A stretch of 64,000 bases of DNA from Arachis hypogaea (Eukaryota > Streptophyta > Magnoliopsida > Fabales > Fabaceae), in assembly GCF_003086295.3 (NCBI RefSeq), contig NC_092044.1:72282528-72346527 (forward strand), given 5' to 3'. A program made the position numbers and the translations under genes. Below the pieces are notes generated by a model. It was not told the origin of the DNA. It saw only the letters and a program-made list of their open reading frames with translations, and made no database searches. Of the stretch, positions 10,984-23,234 are shown in pieces. Within the stretch, counting starts at the first letter, position 1. Every line of letters begins with the position of its first letter.

Positions 10984-12575
10984 ATGAAAGAGAAGAGAAC
11001 AAGAAAATATGGAATCCTCTATGTCACAGTATAGAGATTCCTTGAGGTGTCAGAGGAAAAGAAAAATAGAAGGCAGAAGTAGGAAATTCGAACTTGTCAA
11101 AGAAGATGGAGTTCGAATTGTGCATTAAGGAATAGTGTTAGTCCATAAATAGAAGGATGTGAGAAGAAGGGAAGTAATTTTCGAAAATTAAGTAAAAGAT
11201 TTTGAAAACATTTTGAAAAACTTCAATTGATTTTCGAAAACTAAGATTGAGAAGGAAGTAAAGTGATTTTTGAAAAAGATTTTGAAATTAGAAATCAAAA
11301 AGATTTGATTGAAAACTATTTTGAAAAAGATGTGGTTAAGAAGATATGATTGGTTTTAAAAAGATGTGATTGAGAAGATATGATTTGAAAAACATTTTGA
11401 AAAGATTTGATTTTAAAAATTAATGACTTGGCTATCAAGAAAGGATATGATTCAAACATTAAACCTTTCTCAGCAGAAAAGGCAACATACTTGAAATGTT
11501 GAATCAAATCATTAATTGATATCAAGTATCTTTGAAAATGGAAAGAAATTGAATTTGAAAAAGATTTGATAGAAAAGATTTGATTTGAAAAAGATTTAAT
11601 TTTGAAAAATTTTGAAATCTTGAAAAAAATTTGCATTGAAAACAGAATCTTCCCTCTTGTGCCATCATGGCGTTAAACGCCCAGAATGATGCACATTCTG
11701 GCGTTTAACGCCCAAAATACTACCCTTTTGGGCGTTAAACGCCCAACCAGGCACCCTAGCTGGCGTTTAAATGCCAGTCTGTCTTCTTCACTGGGCATTT
11801 TGAATGCCCAGCTTTTTCTGTGCAATTCCTCTGCTGTATGTTCTGAATCTTCTATTCTCTGTATTATTGACTTGAAAAGACACAAATTAAAATAGTTTTG
11901 GATTTTTAATAATCAAAATGCAACTAAATAACAATGCATGCAAGACACCAAACTTAGCAGTTTGTATACTACTGACAAAATGAGAATGCATATGAGACAC
12001 ATAAACACTCAAGTCAAGAGAATTCAAAGATCAGAGTAAGAAATCATCAAGAATTACTTGAGGATCCTTAAGACACATGAATGAATGCATGAAATTGACA
12101 CCAAACTTAAAATGAGACACTAGTCTCAAACAAGAAATTTTTGGATTTTATGATTTTCTAAATTTTTTTGGATTTTTTCGAAAATTAAGTGGAAAAAGAA
12201 AATAAAGGTATCAAAATTCTTAATGAGAATTCCAGGAATCATGCAATGTTTAGTCTAAGACTCCGGTCCAGGAATTAGACATGGCTTCACAGCTAGCCAA
12301 GCTTTCAAAGAAAGCTTCGGTCCAAAACACTAGACATGGCCAAAGGCCAGCCAAGCCTTAGCAGATCACTGCTCCAAAAGCAAGATTGATAGAAATCAAC
12401 AAGCTCTTCTGATGATAAGTTGAAACCTCGGTCCAATGAAATTAGACATGGCTTCACAGCCAGCCAGATTTCAACAGATCATCATGAAACACTAGCATTC
12501 ATTCTTAAGAACTCTGAAAAAAAAATACCTAATCTAAGCAACAAGATGAACCGTCAGTTGTCCAAACTCAACAAT
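10984..12575. other. Leader of element B, non-coding
   Basis: The untranslated leader between primer site and gag is AT-rich with many imperfect AAAAGATTTGATT-like repeats (about 11170-11640). ACACCAAACTTA motifs lie near 11948 and 12100. No coding features are seen. Confidence 0.6.
11664..11810. repeat. Second palindromic 31-bp-period array of element B
   Basis: About five diverged GGCGTTTAACGCC-type units lie in the leader at about 31-bp spacing, the last degraded to GGGCATTTTGAATGCCC. It corresponds to 19186-19340 in element C. Confidence 0.85.
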
Positions 12576-12592
12576 CCCCGGCAACGGCGCCA
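12576..12592 (-). other. Primer binding site of element B, tRNA-Asp type
   Basis: The minus strand reads TGGCGCCGTTGCCGGGG, 6 bases inside the 5' LTR end. It is complementary to the tRNA-Asp 3' end. Confidence 0.9.
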
Positions 12593-12598
12593 AAAACT

Positions 12599-14325
12599 TG
12601 GTATGCGAAATTGTGATCACTACTTTTCACAAATCAATTAATCCCCGGTGATGAACCCAAAAACTTGGTGTTCAATACCATGGCATAAACACAACTTCGC
12701 ACAACTAACCAGCAAGTGTACTGGGTCGTCCAAGTAATAAACCTTACGCGAGTAAGGGTCGATCCCACAGAGATTGTTGGTATGAAGCAAGCTATGGTCA
12801 CCTTGTAAATCTTAGTCAGGCAAACTCAAATGGATATGGGTGATATACGAATAAAACATAAAGATAAAGATAGAGATACTTATGTAATTCATTGGTGGGA
12901 ATTTCAGATAAGCGTATGAAGATGCTTGGTCCCTTCCGTCTCTCTGCTTTCCTACTGTCTTCATCCAATCCTTCTTACTCCTTTCCATGGCAAGCTTATG
13001 CAAGGGTTTCACCGTTGTCAGTGGCTACCTCCCATCCTCTCAGTCGAAATGTTCAACGCACCCTGTCACGGCACGGCTATCCATCTGTCAGTTCTCAATC
13101 GGGCCGGAATAGAATCCAGTGATTCTTTTGCGTCTGTCACTAACGCCCCGCCTTCAGGAGTTTGAAGCACGTCACAGTCATTCAATCATTGAATCCTACT
13201 CAGAATACCACAGACAAGGTTAGACCTTCCGGATTCTCTTGAATGCCGCCATCAGTTCTAGCCTATACCACGAAGAATCTGATCTCACGGAATGGCTGGC
13301 TCGGTTGTCAGGCGCGCGCTCGGTTGTCAGGCGATCAACCATGCATCGTGTATCAGGAATCCAAGAGATATCCACCCAATCTAAGGTAGAACGGAGGTGG
13401 TTGTCAGGCACACGTTCATAGGTGAGAATGATGATGAGTGTCAAGGATCATCACATTCATCAAGTTGAAGAACAAGTGGTATCTTAGAACAAGAACAAGC
13501 GGAATTAAATAGAAGAACAATAGTAATTGCATTAATACTCGAGGTACAGCAGAGCTCCACACCTTAATCTATGGTGTGTAGAAACTCCACCGTTGAAAAT
13601 ACATAAGAACAAGGTCTAGGCATGGCCGAATGGCCAGCCTCCCAATGAGGGTTCAATCATAAAAACATGATCAAAAGATCTAAAATGATCCAAAGATGAA
13701 AATACAATAGTAAAAGGTCCTATATATAGAGAAATAGTAGCCTAGGGTTTACAGAGATGAGTAAATGACATAAAAATCCACTTCCGGGCCTATTTGGTGT
13801 GTGCTTGGGCTGAGCATTGAAGCATTTTCGTGTAGAGACTCTTTTGGGAGTTAAACGCCAGTTTTTGTGCCAGTTTGGGCGTTTAACTCCCACTTTGGTG
13901 CCAGTTCCGGCGTTTAACGCTGGGAATTCTGAGGGTGACTTTGAACGCCGGTTTGGGCCATCAAATCTTGGGCAAAGTATGGACTATCATATATTGATGG
14001 AAAGCCCAGGATGTCTACTTTCCAACGCCGTTGAGAACGCGCCAATTGGGCTTCTGTAGCTCCAAAAAATCCACTTCGAGTGCAGGGAGGTCAGAATCCA
14101 ACAGCATCTGCAGTCCTTTTTAGTCTCTGAATCAGATTTTTGCTCAGGTCCCTCAATTTCAGCCAGAAAATACCTAAAATCACAGAAAAACACACAAACT
14201 CATAGTAAAGTCCAGAAAAGTGAATTTTAACTAAAAACTAATAAAAATATACTGAAAACTAACTAGATCATACTAAAAACATACTAAAAACAATGCCAAA
14301 AAGCGTACAAATTATCCGCTCATCA
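12599..14325 (-). repeat. 5' LTR of element B
   Basis: This is the right copy of the 1727-bp LTR, adjoining the primer site. A TATATATAG sequence near 13722, read on the minus strand, is a plausible TATA region upstream of the transcript start. That role is inferred. Confidence 0.9.
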
Positions 14326-14330
14326 TTCTA
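14326..14330. other. Target site duplication TTCTA, right copy
   Basis: TTCTA directly follows the right LTR, which ends CCGCTCATCA. Together with the left copy it shows a single undisturbed insertion. Confidence 0.88.
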
Positions 14331-14580
14331 CTTCAAGAAGAAACTATAAACCGCACCTAGTGGTATCCATAATACCATATACCTGTATACCACGTAATTA
14401 AGGCCATTAATTAATATTCCAATAGGTAGGTGATGGTTAGTCTAGGACTACGAGCAAGAACATAGTGCATTAAAGTGGAGACCATTCTGCATGCGTACAA
14501 GAAGGAGGTAATGAGTTGGTGGAGTACGCACAAAAACTACAACTACAAACTATGTGCTTACAAATTCTACCCCATACAAC

Positions 14581-15488
14581 ATGGATACTAGAAGGAAGCC
14601 CTCAAGCATGGCAATCGAATGTTTGGAAATGTTCCATGGAATCGATCGAACTGCATTCAGGATGCTGACACAAGTCCTTCACCGTGAAGTTAAACAGTCC
14701 TTGATGGTCATGGCATTTCTACTGTCAATGGAGAGCATGGGACTGAATGGTATTGTGCAAACAGCCATAAATAGGAATGCTGGTTTATGAATAGTCTTGC
14801 CGAGGATTGTGTCATCTGTTTGCAATGCCTACTATCTCCGGAGTTCTCAGGGGTTGTGGAGAAATCCTTAAAACTCGAAACCCTCGGACACGTGTTGAAA
14901 ACTGAGATCACCTTATAACAGGTTCATAGGATGAGATCCGTCCTAATAACGATAATTCCCGATACCCTGTCAAATATTTGCTCTAGAATTCTAGGTGACA
15001 TAACAATGGATGCCGTGTGGTTGGAGTATCAGAGGAATCCTAAAAGACTATTGGGTTTCAACACACAGGAGCAGTGCATATCAGTTGCACCAGAGGAACT
15101 GAGTAGACATAACAATGGCCGAAGAATGCATATGCAACAAGGAGGAAGGCAAACTAAGCAAGATAAGGGAAAGCAGAAATACGTCTGCAAGGAGCTGGAT
15201 GACGCGGAACGTCCAAAGACACTGACCGTATACTTCGGTCGAGAGTCTATGCCCACTGCAGATGGCATTGCTGAGTTTTTCTGCAACTTGTTTGGTCATG
15301 TGGTTCAAAGGGTGACAGTTATTCCTCGGAGGGACAAAGACTCGGGTGATTTTGCTTTCGTTCTTTTCAACGACGCATCAATCCCGTGCATTTTCATGGG
15401 GGACAAAAATGTTGTTCATCATACCATACAAGGCATGAAAAGTTGGGTCAGATGGTGGACAGGAACACATTATCGCTGTGTGGATTAG
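14581..15488 (+). pseudogene. Broken host gene with RRM-like C-terminus
   Basis: From ATG 14581 the frame encodes MDTRRKPSSMAIECLEMFHG and stops at 14790. A shifted frame continues sensibly (NSLAEDCVICLQCLLSPEF), meets TAA near 14917, then runs open to 15488. The last ~85 residues (TLTVYFGRESMPTADGIAEF...GDFAFVLFNDASIPCIF) look like an RNA recognition motif: a beta strand, a helix with LFGHVVQRVTV, and a second aromatic strand FAFVLF. I do not recognise the full family. One frameshift and one stop suggest a relic, though a small unrecognised intron around 14917 (TAACAG|GT) could remove the stop. Element B inserted just upstream at 14326. Confidence 0.5.
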
Positions 15489-16660
15489 TCTACAATAGAC
15501 GATAAAGGTTAGTGTCGTTTTTTCAAAATAATTTAGTTACACCAGAATGTTTACTTGTTAAGGGTGCTGATATATAAGTTAGATGGAATTAAAACACAAT
15601 TCGATATACCACAAATGGTCATTTTTTATATCCAAGTTAAATTATCATTCCATTATGGTATGTTACCAAATTTTGTTGATAGGATCTTGATCATTCTGTT
15701 TCCTTATTCGGCTGTGGTCAAGAAGTTTAAATTGGAAATAACAAAACCTATGACCAGTAATTAACTTCATGTCGTTTGGAGTCCTTCACCATACACCTCC
15801 CAAACATAAGATATTATGATGTAGTTAAACTCGTTGGGACTAACATAGAAAACATACCAGGAATGTTTGTTGGAAATTTACACGTTGAATATCACCTTTT
15901 TTAGTTAGACATTTTGAAATCGGACTGGTGTATGTTGTAGACACTTTGTGTCAGCCTTTTTTAGTTTTTTTCGTGGGCCATATAGCTGTTGTTAAAAAAA
16001 ACAATCTAAACTATAAACGATTATACACTATGTCCAAAAATTCCAATTGAAATTTAACTGGAAGTGTCTGCCGTTTTTATTTTTTTCCGCGGGCCCTAAA
16101 GATGTTGTTAAAAAAAATCTTTCTAAAACATAAAGGATTATAAACTATGTTCGAAGATAACAATTAAAATTTAAGTGGGATAGTGAGAATGTACTTGTTT
16201 TGGAATTGCTAAACCTCTAAATTTCTTTTCAGGGCAAAACTGATTGTTTAACAGTTAATATGGAATTTTTTTTCTGTTAAATGCTTAACCTAATCGATTT
16301 TTTTCCCACATACTATTGTTATCATATATGATATGTGCAAACAGTATCATTTCCATTCAGTATATATGTGAAGTGGATTCAGTAGCAGTCAATATTTGGT
16401 CGATACACTGCTTGTAACCAAACGTAGTCGCAATAAAATAGAATGCAAGATATGCACCATAAATACAAACCATAGAATATCACAACTGGTCACCAAATGT
16501 CAAACACAGAACATAACATACAAAATAACACATTCAGAATAACATCTTGATTAATTACACTACACAGGAAATTTTAAAGGTCTGCATAAATCTGTTAAGT
16601 TGATCCCTGGTTGCCGTCGATTCAGGAGAGGTCTCAGGTCACTGTCGCTTACTAAGACCT
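15489..16660. other. AT-rich intergenic DNA with a ~115-bp tandem duplication
   Basis: No gene is seen. Two diverged copies of a roughly 115-bp unit lie at about 15957-16062 and 16075-16178. Both contain a GGGCC core, GTTGTTAAAAAAAA and an AATTTAA(C/G)TGG end. Confidence 0.6.
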
Positions 16661-16667
16661 GCCTCAG

Positions 16668-16681
16668 CCCCCCCCCCCCCC
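16668..16681. repeat. Poly(C) homopolymer
   Basis: There are 14 consecutive C residues. On the minus strand this is a G run that could fall in a downstream exon of the interrupted gene at 16754-26999; length slippage is likely. Confidence 0.95.
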
Positions 16682-16753
16682 ACCATGTTGCCTCTTGTTT
16701 ACACTGTAGTTGAGTAAAAAATATTTAGGCATAAAACATGAAAACGTCAGAAA

Positions 16754-16897
16754 TTAGACCAGAAAATAGTGGTCAGATGTTACTAACACTGACTGTTGAG
16801 TATCGAAATATTGCTGTTGTTGGCTCCGGCGGTGATTCCTAAGGAACATCTCGCTATGGTAGACTCTAAGTTGGGCTTCTTTGTTGAAGTAAGCACC
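16754..16897 (-). pseudogene. 3' part of a small host ORF split by element C
   Basis: On the minus strand this continues, in frame across one copy of the target duplication, the ORF starting at 26999. It encodes the last 47 residues (containing YFNKEAQLRVYHSEMFLRN, a QQQQ tract and a C-terminal HYFLV) and stops at 16754. A splice-like TTTACTCAACTACAG further on, near 16700, hints at another exon or a UTR. I do not recognise the family. The reading frame exactly restored after removing the element is the evidence that the ORF was real or recently open. Confidence 0.5.
16893..16897. other. Target site duplication GCACC, left copy
   Basis: GCACC directly precedes the LTR start TGATGAGCAG; the matching copy is at 26821-26825. 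Confidence 0.88.
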
Positions 16898-18511
16898 TGA
16901 TGAGCAGATAATTTATACGCTTTTTGGCATTATTTTTAGTATGTTTTTAGTATGATCTAGTTAGTTTTTAGTATATTTTTATTAGTTTTTAGTTAAAATT
17001 CACTTTTCTGGACTTTACTATGAGTTTGTGTGTTTTTCTGTGATTTCAGGTATTTTCTGGCAGAAATTGAGGGACCTGAGCAAAAAATCTGATTCAGAGA
17101 CTAAAAAGGACTGCAGATGCTGTTGGATTCTAACCTCCCTGCACTCGATGTGGATTTTCTGGAGCTACAGAAGCCCAATTGGCGCGCTCTCAACGGCGTT
17201 GGAAAGTAGACATCCTGGGCTTTCCAGCAATATATGATAGTCTATACTTTGCCCAAGATTTGATGGCCCAAACCGGCGTTCAAAGTCACCCTCAGGATTT
17301 CCAGCGTTAAACGCCGGAACTGGCACAAGGATGGGAGTTAAACGCCCAAACTGGCACCAAAGCTGGCGTTTAACTCCAAGAAGAGTCTCTACACGAAAAT
17401 GCTTCAATGCTCAGCCCAAGCACACACCAAGTGGGCCCAGAAGTGGATTTTTATGTCATTTACTCATCTCTGTAAACCCTAGGCTACTAGTTCTCTATAT
17501 ATAGGACCTTTTACTATTGTATTTTAATCTTTGGATCATTTTGGATCTTTTGATCATTTTCGATCTTAGGATCATCTTTGGACATCTAGTTCTTAGATCA
17601 TTGGGAGGCTGGCCTCACGGCCATGCCTAGACCTTGTTCTTATGTATTTTCAACGGTGGAGTTTCTACACACCATAGATTAAGGTGTGGAGCTCTGCTGT
17701 ACCTCGAGTATTAATGCAACTACTATTGTTCTTCTATTCAATTCCGCTTGTTCTTGTTCTAAGATATCACTTGTTCTTCAACTTGATGAATGTGATGATC
17801 CGTGACACTCATCATCATTCTCACCTATGAACGTGTGCCTGATAACCACCTCCGTTCTACCTTAGATTGGGTGGATATCTCTTGGATTCTTTAACCAGAA
17901 TCTTCGTGGTATAAGCTAGAATTGATGGCGGCATTCAAGAGAATCCGGAAGGTCTAAACCTTGTCTGTGGTATTCTGAGTAGGATTCAATAATTGAATGA
18001 CTGTGACGAGCTTCAAACTCCTGAGGGCGGGGCGTTAGTGACAGACGCAAAAGAATCACTGGATTCTATTCCGGCCTGATTGAGAACCAACAGATGGATA
18101 GCCGTGCCGTGACAGGGTGCGTTGAACATTTCCACTGAGAGGATGGGAGGTAGCCACTGACAACGGTGAAACCCTTGCATACAGCTTGCCATGGAAAGGA
18201 GTAAGAAGGATTGGATGAAGACAGCAGGAAAGCAGAGAGACGGAAGGGACCTAGCATCTCCATACGCTTATCTGAAATTCCCACCAATGAATTACATAAG
18301 TATCTCTATCTTTATCTTTATGTTTCATTCGTATATCACCCATATCCATTTGAGTTTGCCTGACTAAGATTTACAAGGTGACCATAGCTTGCTTCATACC
18401 AACAATCTCTGTGGGATCGACCCTTACTCGCGTAAGGTTTATTACTTGGACGACCCAGTACACTTGCTGGTTAGTTGTGCGAAGTTGTAGTGATCACAAT
18501 TTCGTCCACCA
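16898..18511 (+). repeat. 5' LTR of element C
   Basis: It begins TGATGAGCAGATAATTTATA and ends TTTCGTCCACCA. A TATATATAGGACC sequence near 17497 is a plausible TATA region. Palindromic GGCGTT/AACGCC units occur at about 17274-17380. Confidence 0.9.
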
Positions 18512-18517
18512 AGTTTT

Positions 18518-18534
18518 TGGCGCCGTTGCCGGGG
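18518..18534 (+). other. Primer binding site of element C, tRNA-Asp type
   Basis: TGGCGCCGTTGCCGGGG lies 6 bases after the LTR, complementary to the tRNA-Asp(GTC) 3' end. Confidence 0.92.
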
Positions 18535-20017
18535 ATTGTTGAGTTTGGACAACTGACGGTTCATCTTGTTGCTTAGATTAGGTATTTTTCAGAGTTCTTA
18601 AGAATGAATTCTAGTGTTTCAAGGTGATGTTCTTATCATCACCAAAGCTGATTGATTTTCATCAATTTAGCTCTTGAATGCAATGTCCTGCTGAAGCTTG
18701 TTCAGCCATGTCTAATTTATTTAGACTGAAGCTTTAGACTAACATTGCATGATTCCTGGAATTCTCATTAAGAATTTTGATACCTTTATTTTCTTTTTCC
18801 ACTTAATTTTCGAAAAATCCAAAAATATTACAAAATCATAAAAACCAAAAATATTTTATGTTTCTTGTTGAGTCTAGTGTCTCATGTTAAGTTTGGTGTC
18901 AATTGCATGTTTCTGTTCTTCTTGCATTCATGCATGTGTCTTCATTAATCTTCAAGTTGTTCTTGATGGTTTCATTGCTCTGATTTTTAAATTCTCTTGA
19001 CTTGAGTGTTTGTGTTTCTCATATGCATTCTCATTTTGTTAGTGTCAGTAGTATACAAACTGCTAAGTTTGGTGTCTTGCATGCATTGTTATTTGATTTC
19101 AGTTGCATTTCGATTATTCCTTATTATTAAAAATCCAAAAAAATTCTTTTAATTTGTGTCTTCTCAAGTCAATAACACAGAAAAAGGCTGGGCGTTCAAA
19201 ATGCCCAGTGAAGAAGACAGACTGGCGTTTAAACGCCAGCCAGGGTGCCTGGCTGGGCGTTTAACGCCCAAAAGGGTAGTAGTTTGGGCGTTAAACGCCA
19301 GAATGTGCACCATTCTGGGCGTTTAACGCCAGGATGGCACAAGAGGGAAGATTTTGTTTTCAAATCAATTTTTTTTTTAAGTTTTCAAAATCTTTTCAAA
19401 ATCAAATCTTTTTTAAATCAAATCTTTTCAATCAAACTTTTTTTCAAAATCAATTTCTTTCCATTTTCAAAGATACTTGCTATCAATTAATGATTTGATT
19501 CAACATTTCAAGTATGTTGCCTTTTCTGTTGAGAAAGGTTTAATGTTTGAATCATATCTTTTCTTGTTAGCCAAGTTATTATTTTTTAAAATCAAATCTC
19601 TTTAAAATATTTTTCAAATCATATCTTCTCAATCACATCTTTTTAAAACCAATCATATCTTTTTAGTCACATCTTTTTCAAAATAGTTTTCAATCAAATC
19701 TTTTTAATTTCTAATTTCAAAATCTTTTTCAAAAATCACTTAATTTCTTTTCCACTCTTGTTTTCAAAAATCAATTAGTGTTTTTCAAAATGTTTTCAAA
19801 ATCTTTTACTTAATTTTCGAAAATTACTTCCCCTCTTCTCACATCCTTCTATTTATGGACTAACATTATTCCTTAATGCACAATTCGAACTCCATCTTCT
19901 TTGATAAGTTCGAATTTTCTACTTCTGCCTTCTATTTTTCTTTTCCTCTGACACCTCAAGGAATCACTATGCTGTGACATAGAGGATTCCATATTTTCTT
20001 GTTCTCTTCTCTTTCAT
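18535..20017. other. Leader of element C, non-coding
   Basis: A 1.5-kb untranslated leader with AT-rich imperfect repeats (TTTTCAAAATC-like, about 19370-19800) and two TAAGTTTGGTGTC motifs (about 18889 and 19062). No coding features are seen before gag. Confidence 0.6.
19186..19340. repeat. Palindromic 31-bp-period array in leader of element C
   Basis: Five units begin near 19189, 19223, 19254, 19285 and 19316; the last four are spaced exactly 31 bp. 19222-19239 is the perfect palindrome CTGGCGTTTAAACGCCAG. Confidence 0.9.
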
Positions 20018-22356
20018 ATGAGCAGAAGCAAAGACAAAAGCATTCTTGTTGAGGCTGATCCTGAACCTGAAAGGACCTTGAAGCAAAAACTAAGAGAAGC
20101 TAAGGCACAACTCTCTGTAGAGGACCTAACAGAAATCTTCAAAGAAGAAGACCCCATGGCAGCCGAAAACAACAACAATGCCAACAATGCAAGGAAGGTG
20201 CTGGGTGACTTTACTGCACCTACTCCCGACTTCTATGGGAGAAGCATCTCTATCCCTGCCATTGGAGCAAACAACTTTGAGCTTAAGCCTCAATTAGTTT
20301 CTCTAATGCAACAGAATTGCAAGTTCCATGGACTTCCATTGGAAGATCCTCATCAGTTCTTAGCTGAGTTCTTGCAAATCTGTGACACTGTCAAGACTAA
20401 TGGGGTTGACCCTGAGGTCTACAGACTTATGCTATTCCCTTTTGCTGTAAGAGACAGAGCTAGAATATGGTTGGACTCACAACCTAAAGAAAGCCTGAAC
20501 TCTTGGGAAAAGCTAGTCAACGCCTTCTTGGCAAAGTTCTTTCCACCTCAAAAATTGAGTAAGCTTAGAGTGGAAGTCCAAACCTTCAGACAGAAGGAAG
20601 GAGAATCCCTCTATGAAGCTTGGGAAAGATACAAACAATTAATCAGAAAGTGTCCCTCTGACATGCTTTCTGAATGGAGCATCATAGGTATTTTCTATGA
20701 TGGTCTCTCTGAACTATCCAAGATGTCTTTGGATAGCTCTGCTGGAGGATCTCTTCATCTGAAGAAGACGCCTACAGAAGCTCAAGAACTAATTGAAATG
20801 GTTGCAAATAACCAATTCATGTATACTTCTGAAAGGAATCCTGTGAACAATGGAACTAATCAGAAGAAAGGAGTTCTTGAGATTAACACTCTGAATGCCA
20901 TATTGGCTCAGAACAAGATATTGACCCAACAAGTCAATATGATTTCTCAAAGTCTGTTTGGAATGCAAAATGCACCAAGCAGTACTAAGGAAGCTTCATC
21001 TGAAGAAGAAGCTTATGATCCTGAGAACCCTTCAATGGAAGAGGTGAATTACATGGGAGAACCCTATGGAAACACCTATAATCCTTCATGGAGAAATCAT
21101 CCAAATCTCTCATGGAAGGATCAACAGAGACCTCAACAAGGTTTCAACAACAATAATGGTGGAAGAAACAGGTTTAGCAATGGCAAGCCTTTTCCATCAT
21201 CTTCTCAGCAACAGACAGAGAGTTCTAAGCAGAACACCTCTGACTTAGCCACCATGGTCTCTGATCTAATCAAAACCACTCAAAGTTTCATGACTGAAAC
21301 AAGGTCCTCCATTAGAAACTTGGAGGCACAAGTGGGTCAGCTGAGCAAGAAAATTACTGAACTCCCTCCTAGTACTCTTCCAAGCAATACAGAAGAAAAT
21401 CCAAAAGGAGAGTGCAAGGCCATCAACATGGCCGAATTTGGAGAGGAGGAAGAGGAAGTGAACGCCATTGAGGAAGACCTCAATGGACGTCCACTGGCCT
21501 CCAATGAGTTCCCTAATGAGGAACCATGGGAATCTGAGGCTCAAAATGAGACCATAGAGATTCCATTGGACTTACTCCTGCCATTCATGAGCTCTGATGA
21601 GTATTCTTCCTCTGAAGAGGATGAATATGTCACTGAAGAGCAAGTTGTTAAATACCTTGGAGCAATCATGAAGTTAAATGACAAGTTATTTGGAAATGAG
21701 ACTTGGGAGGATGAACCCCCTTTGCTCGCCAAAGAATTGGATGACTTGTCTAGGCAGAAATTACCTCAAAAGAGACAGGATCCTGGGAAGTTTTCAATAC
21801 CTTGTACCATTGGCACCATGACCTTCAAGAAGGCCTTGTGTGACTTAGGGTCAAGTGTAAACCTCATGCCTCTCTCTGTAATGGAGAAGCTAGGGATCTT
21901 TGAGGTGCAAGCTGCAAAAATCTCACTAGAGATGGCAAACAAGTCAAAAAACAAGCTTATGGACTTGTAGAGGATGTTCTGGTAAAAGTTAAAAACCATT
22001 ACATCCCTGCTGATTTCATAGTCCTAGAGACTGGGAAGTGCATGGATGAATCCATCATCCTTGGCAGACCCTTCCTAGCCACAGCAAATGCTGTGATTGA
22101 TGTTGATAGAGGAGAATTGATCATTCATGTGAATGAAGAATCCTTTGTGTTTGAGGCTCAAGGATATCCCTCTATCATCATGGAGAGGAAGCACGAAGAG
22201 CTTCTCTCAAAACAAAGCCAAACAGAGCCCCCACAGTCAAACTCTAAGTTTGGTGTTGGGAGGCCACAACCAACTTCTACGTTTGGTGTTGAACCCCCAC
22301 ATTCAAACTCTAAGTTTGGTGTTGGGAGGTTCCAACATTGCTCTGAGCATCTGTGA
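20018..22356 (+). pseudogene. gag-protease of element C (Athila-like), one frameshift
   Basis: From ATG 20018 a 650-residue frame runs to 21970. It contains the gag core (residues ~125-260; VRDRARIWLDSQPKESLNSW, FLAKFFPPQ), a Gln/Asn-rich linker, an acidic stretch (SSSEEDEYVTEEQVVKYLG) and the first half of an aspartic protease with ALCDLGSSVNLMP near residue 607. A one-base deletion near 21945, relative to element B, ends it early. The frame resumes with MDESIILGRPFLATANAVID and stops at 22356. The variant DLGS in the catalytic site is shared by both copies, so it is a family trait. No zinc knuckle is visible. Confidence 0.88.
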
Positions 22357-23234
22357 GGCTCCATGAGAACCCACTGTCAAGCTAATGACATTAAAGAAGC
22401 GCTTGTTGGGAGGCAACCCAATCTTATTATATTTATCTATTCTCTTTGTTATTTTATGTTTTCTGTAGGTTGATGATCATGAGAAGTCACAAAATCAATT
22501 AAAAAAGCAAAAACAGAATGAAAAATAGAAAGAAAAACAGCACACCCTGGCGGAAGAACCTGCTGGCGTTTAAACGCCAGTAAGGCTAGCAGATGGGCGT
22601 TTAACGCCCAGTCTGGCACCATTCTGGGCGTTTAACGCCAGAAAGGGGCACCAGACTGGCGTTAAACGCCAGAGAAGGGCAAGAACTTGGCGTTAAACGC
22701 CAGAAATGGGCACCAGCCCGGCGTTTAACGCCAGAATTGGCACAGGGAGCAATTTTGCTCGCTACTTGGTGCAGGGATGACTTTTCCTTGACACCTCAGG
22801 ATCTGTGGACCCCACAGGATCCCCACCTCCCCACCACTCTCTCTCTTCTTCACCCATTCACCAATCACCTCAACACCTCTTCCCCAAAAACCCTTCACCT
22901 ATCAAATCCCATCTTTCTCTTCACCACTCACATCCATCCTTCATAAAACCCCACCTACCCCACCATTCAAATTCAAAACACTTTCCCTCCCAAACCCACC
23001 CTCCCATTGCCGAACCATAACCCTCCCCCCACCCCTATATAAACCCATCTTCATTCCCTCATTTTCACACAACCTAAACACTCTTTCTCTCCCTTTGGCC
23101 GAACCATAAGGCCATTTAAATCTCCTCTATTTCTTCTTCTTCTACTCTCTTCTTTCTTCTTTTGCTCGAGGACGAGCAAACCTTTTAAGTTTGGTGTGGT
23201 AAAAGCATTGCTTTTTGTTTTTCCATAACCATTT
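22357..23234. other. Spacer of element C where pol would be expected
   Basis: About 880 bp separates gag-protease from the second ORF. It holds the palindrome array (22560-22735), a C-rich stretch (22800-23040) and GAGGACGAGC plus TTTAAGTTTGGTGTGGT before the next ATG. No reverse transcriptase or integrase motif is present in any frame. Confidence 0.7.
22560..22740. repeat. Palindromic array of six units, 31-bp period, element C
   Basis: Units begin near 22564, 22594, 22625, 22657, 22688 and 22719, steps of 30-32 bp. 22563-22580 is the perfect 18-bp palindrome. It is co-located with the array of element B. Confidence 0.9.

Larger units (their letters stand above)
3993..14325 (-). mobile_element. 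Complete non-autonomous Athila-like gypsy element B
   Basis: Two LTRs of 1727 bp each (3993-5719 and 12599-14325) flank a 6.9-kb interior and are bordered by identical 5-bp duplications TTCTA (3988-3992 and 14326-14330). The primer site beside the right LTR gives minus orientation. The interior encodes gag plus an aspartic protease, then a separate plant-transposon-type ORF; I see no reverse transcriptase, RNase H or integrase. I count about 27 differences between the LTRs (about 1.6%), implying a fairly recent insertion. It is the same family as the element at 16898-26820. Confidence 0.9.
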
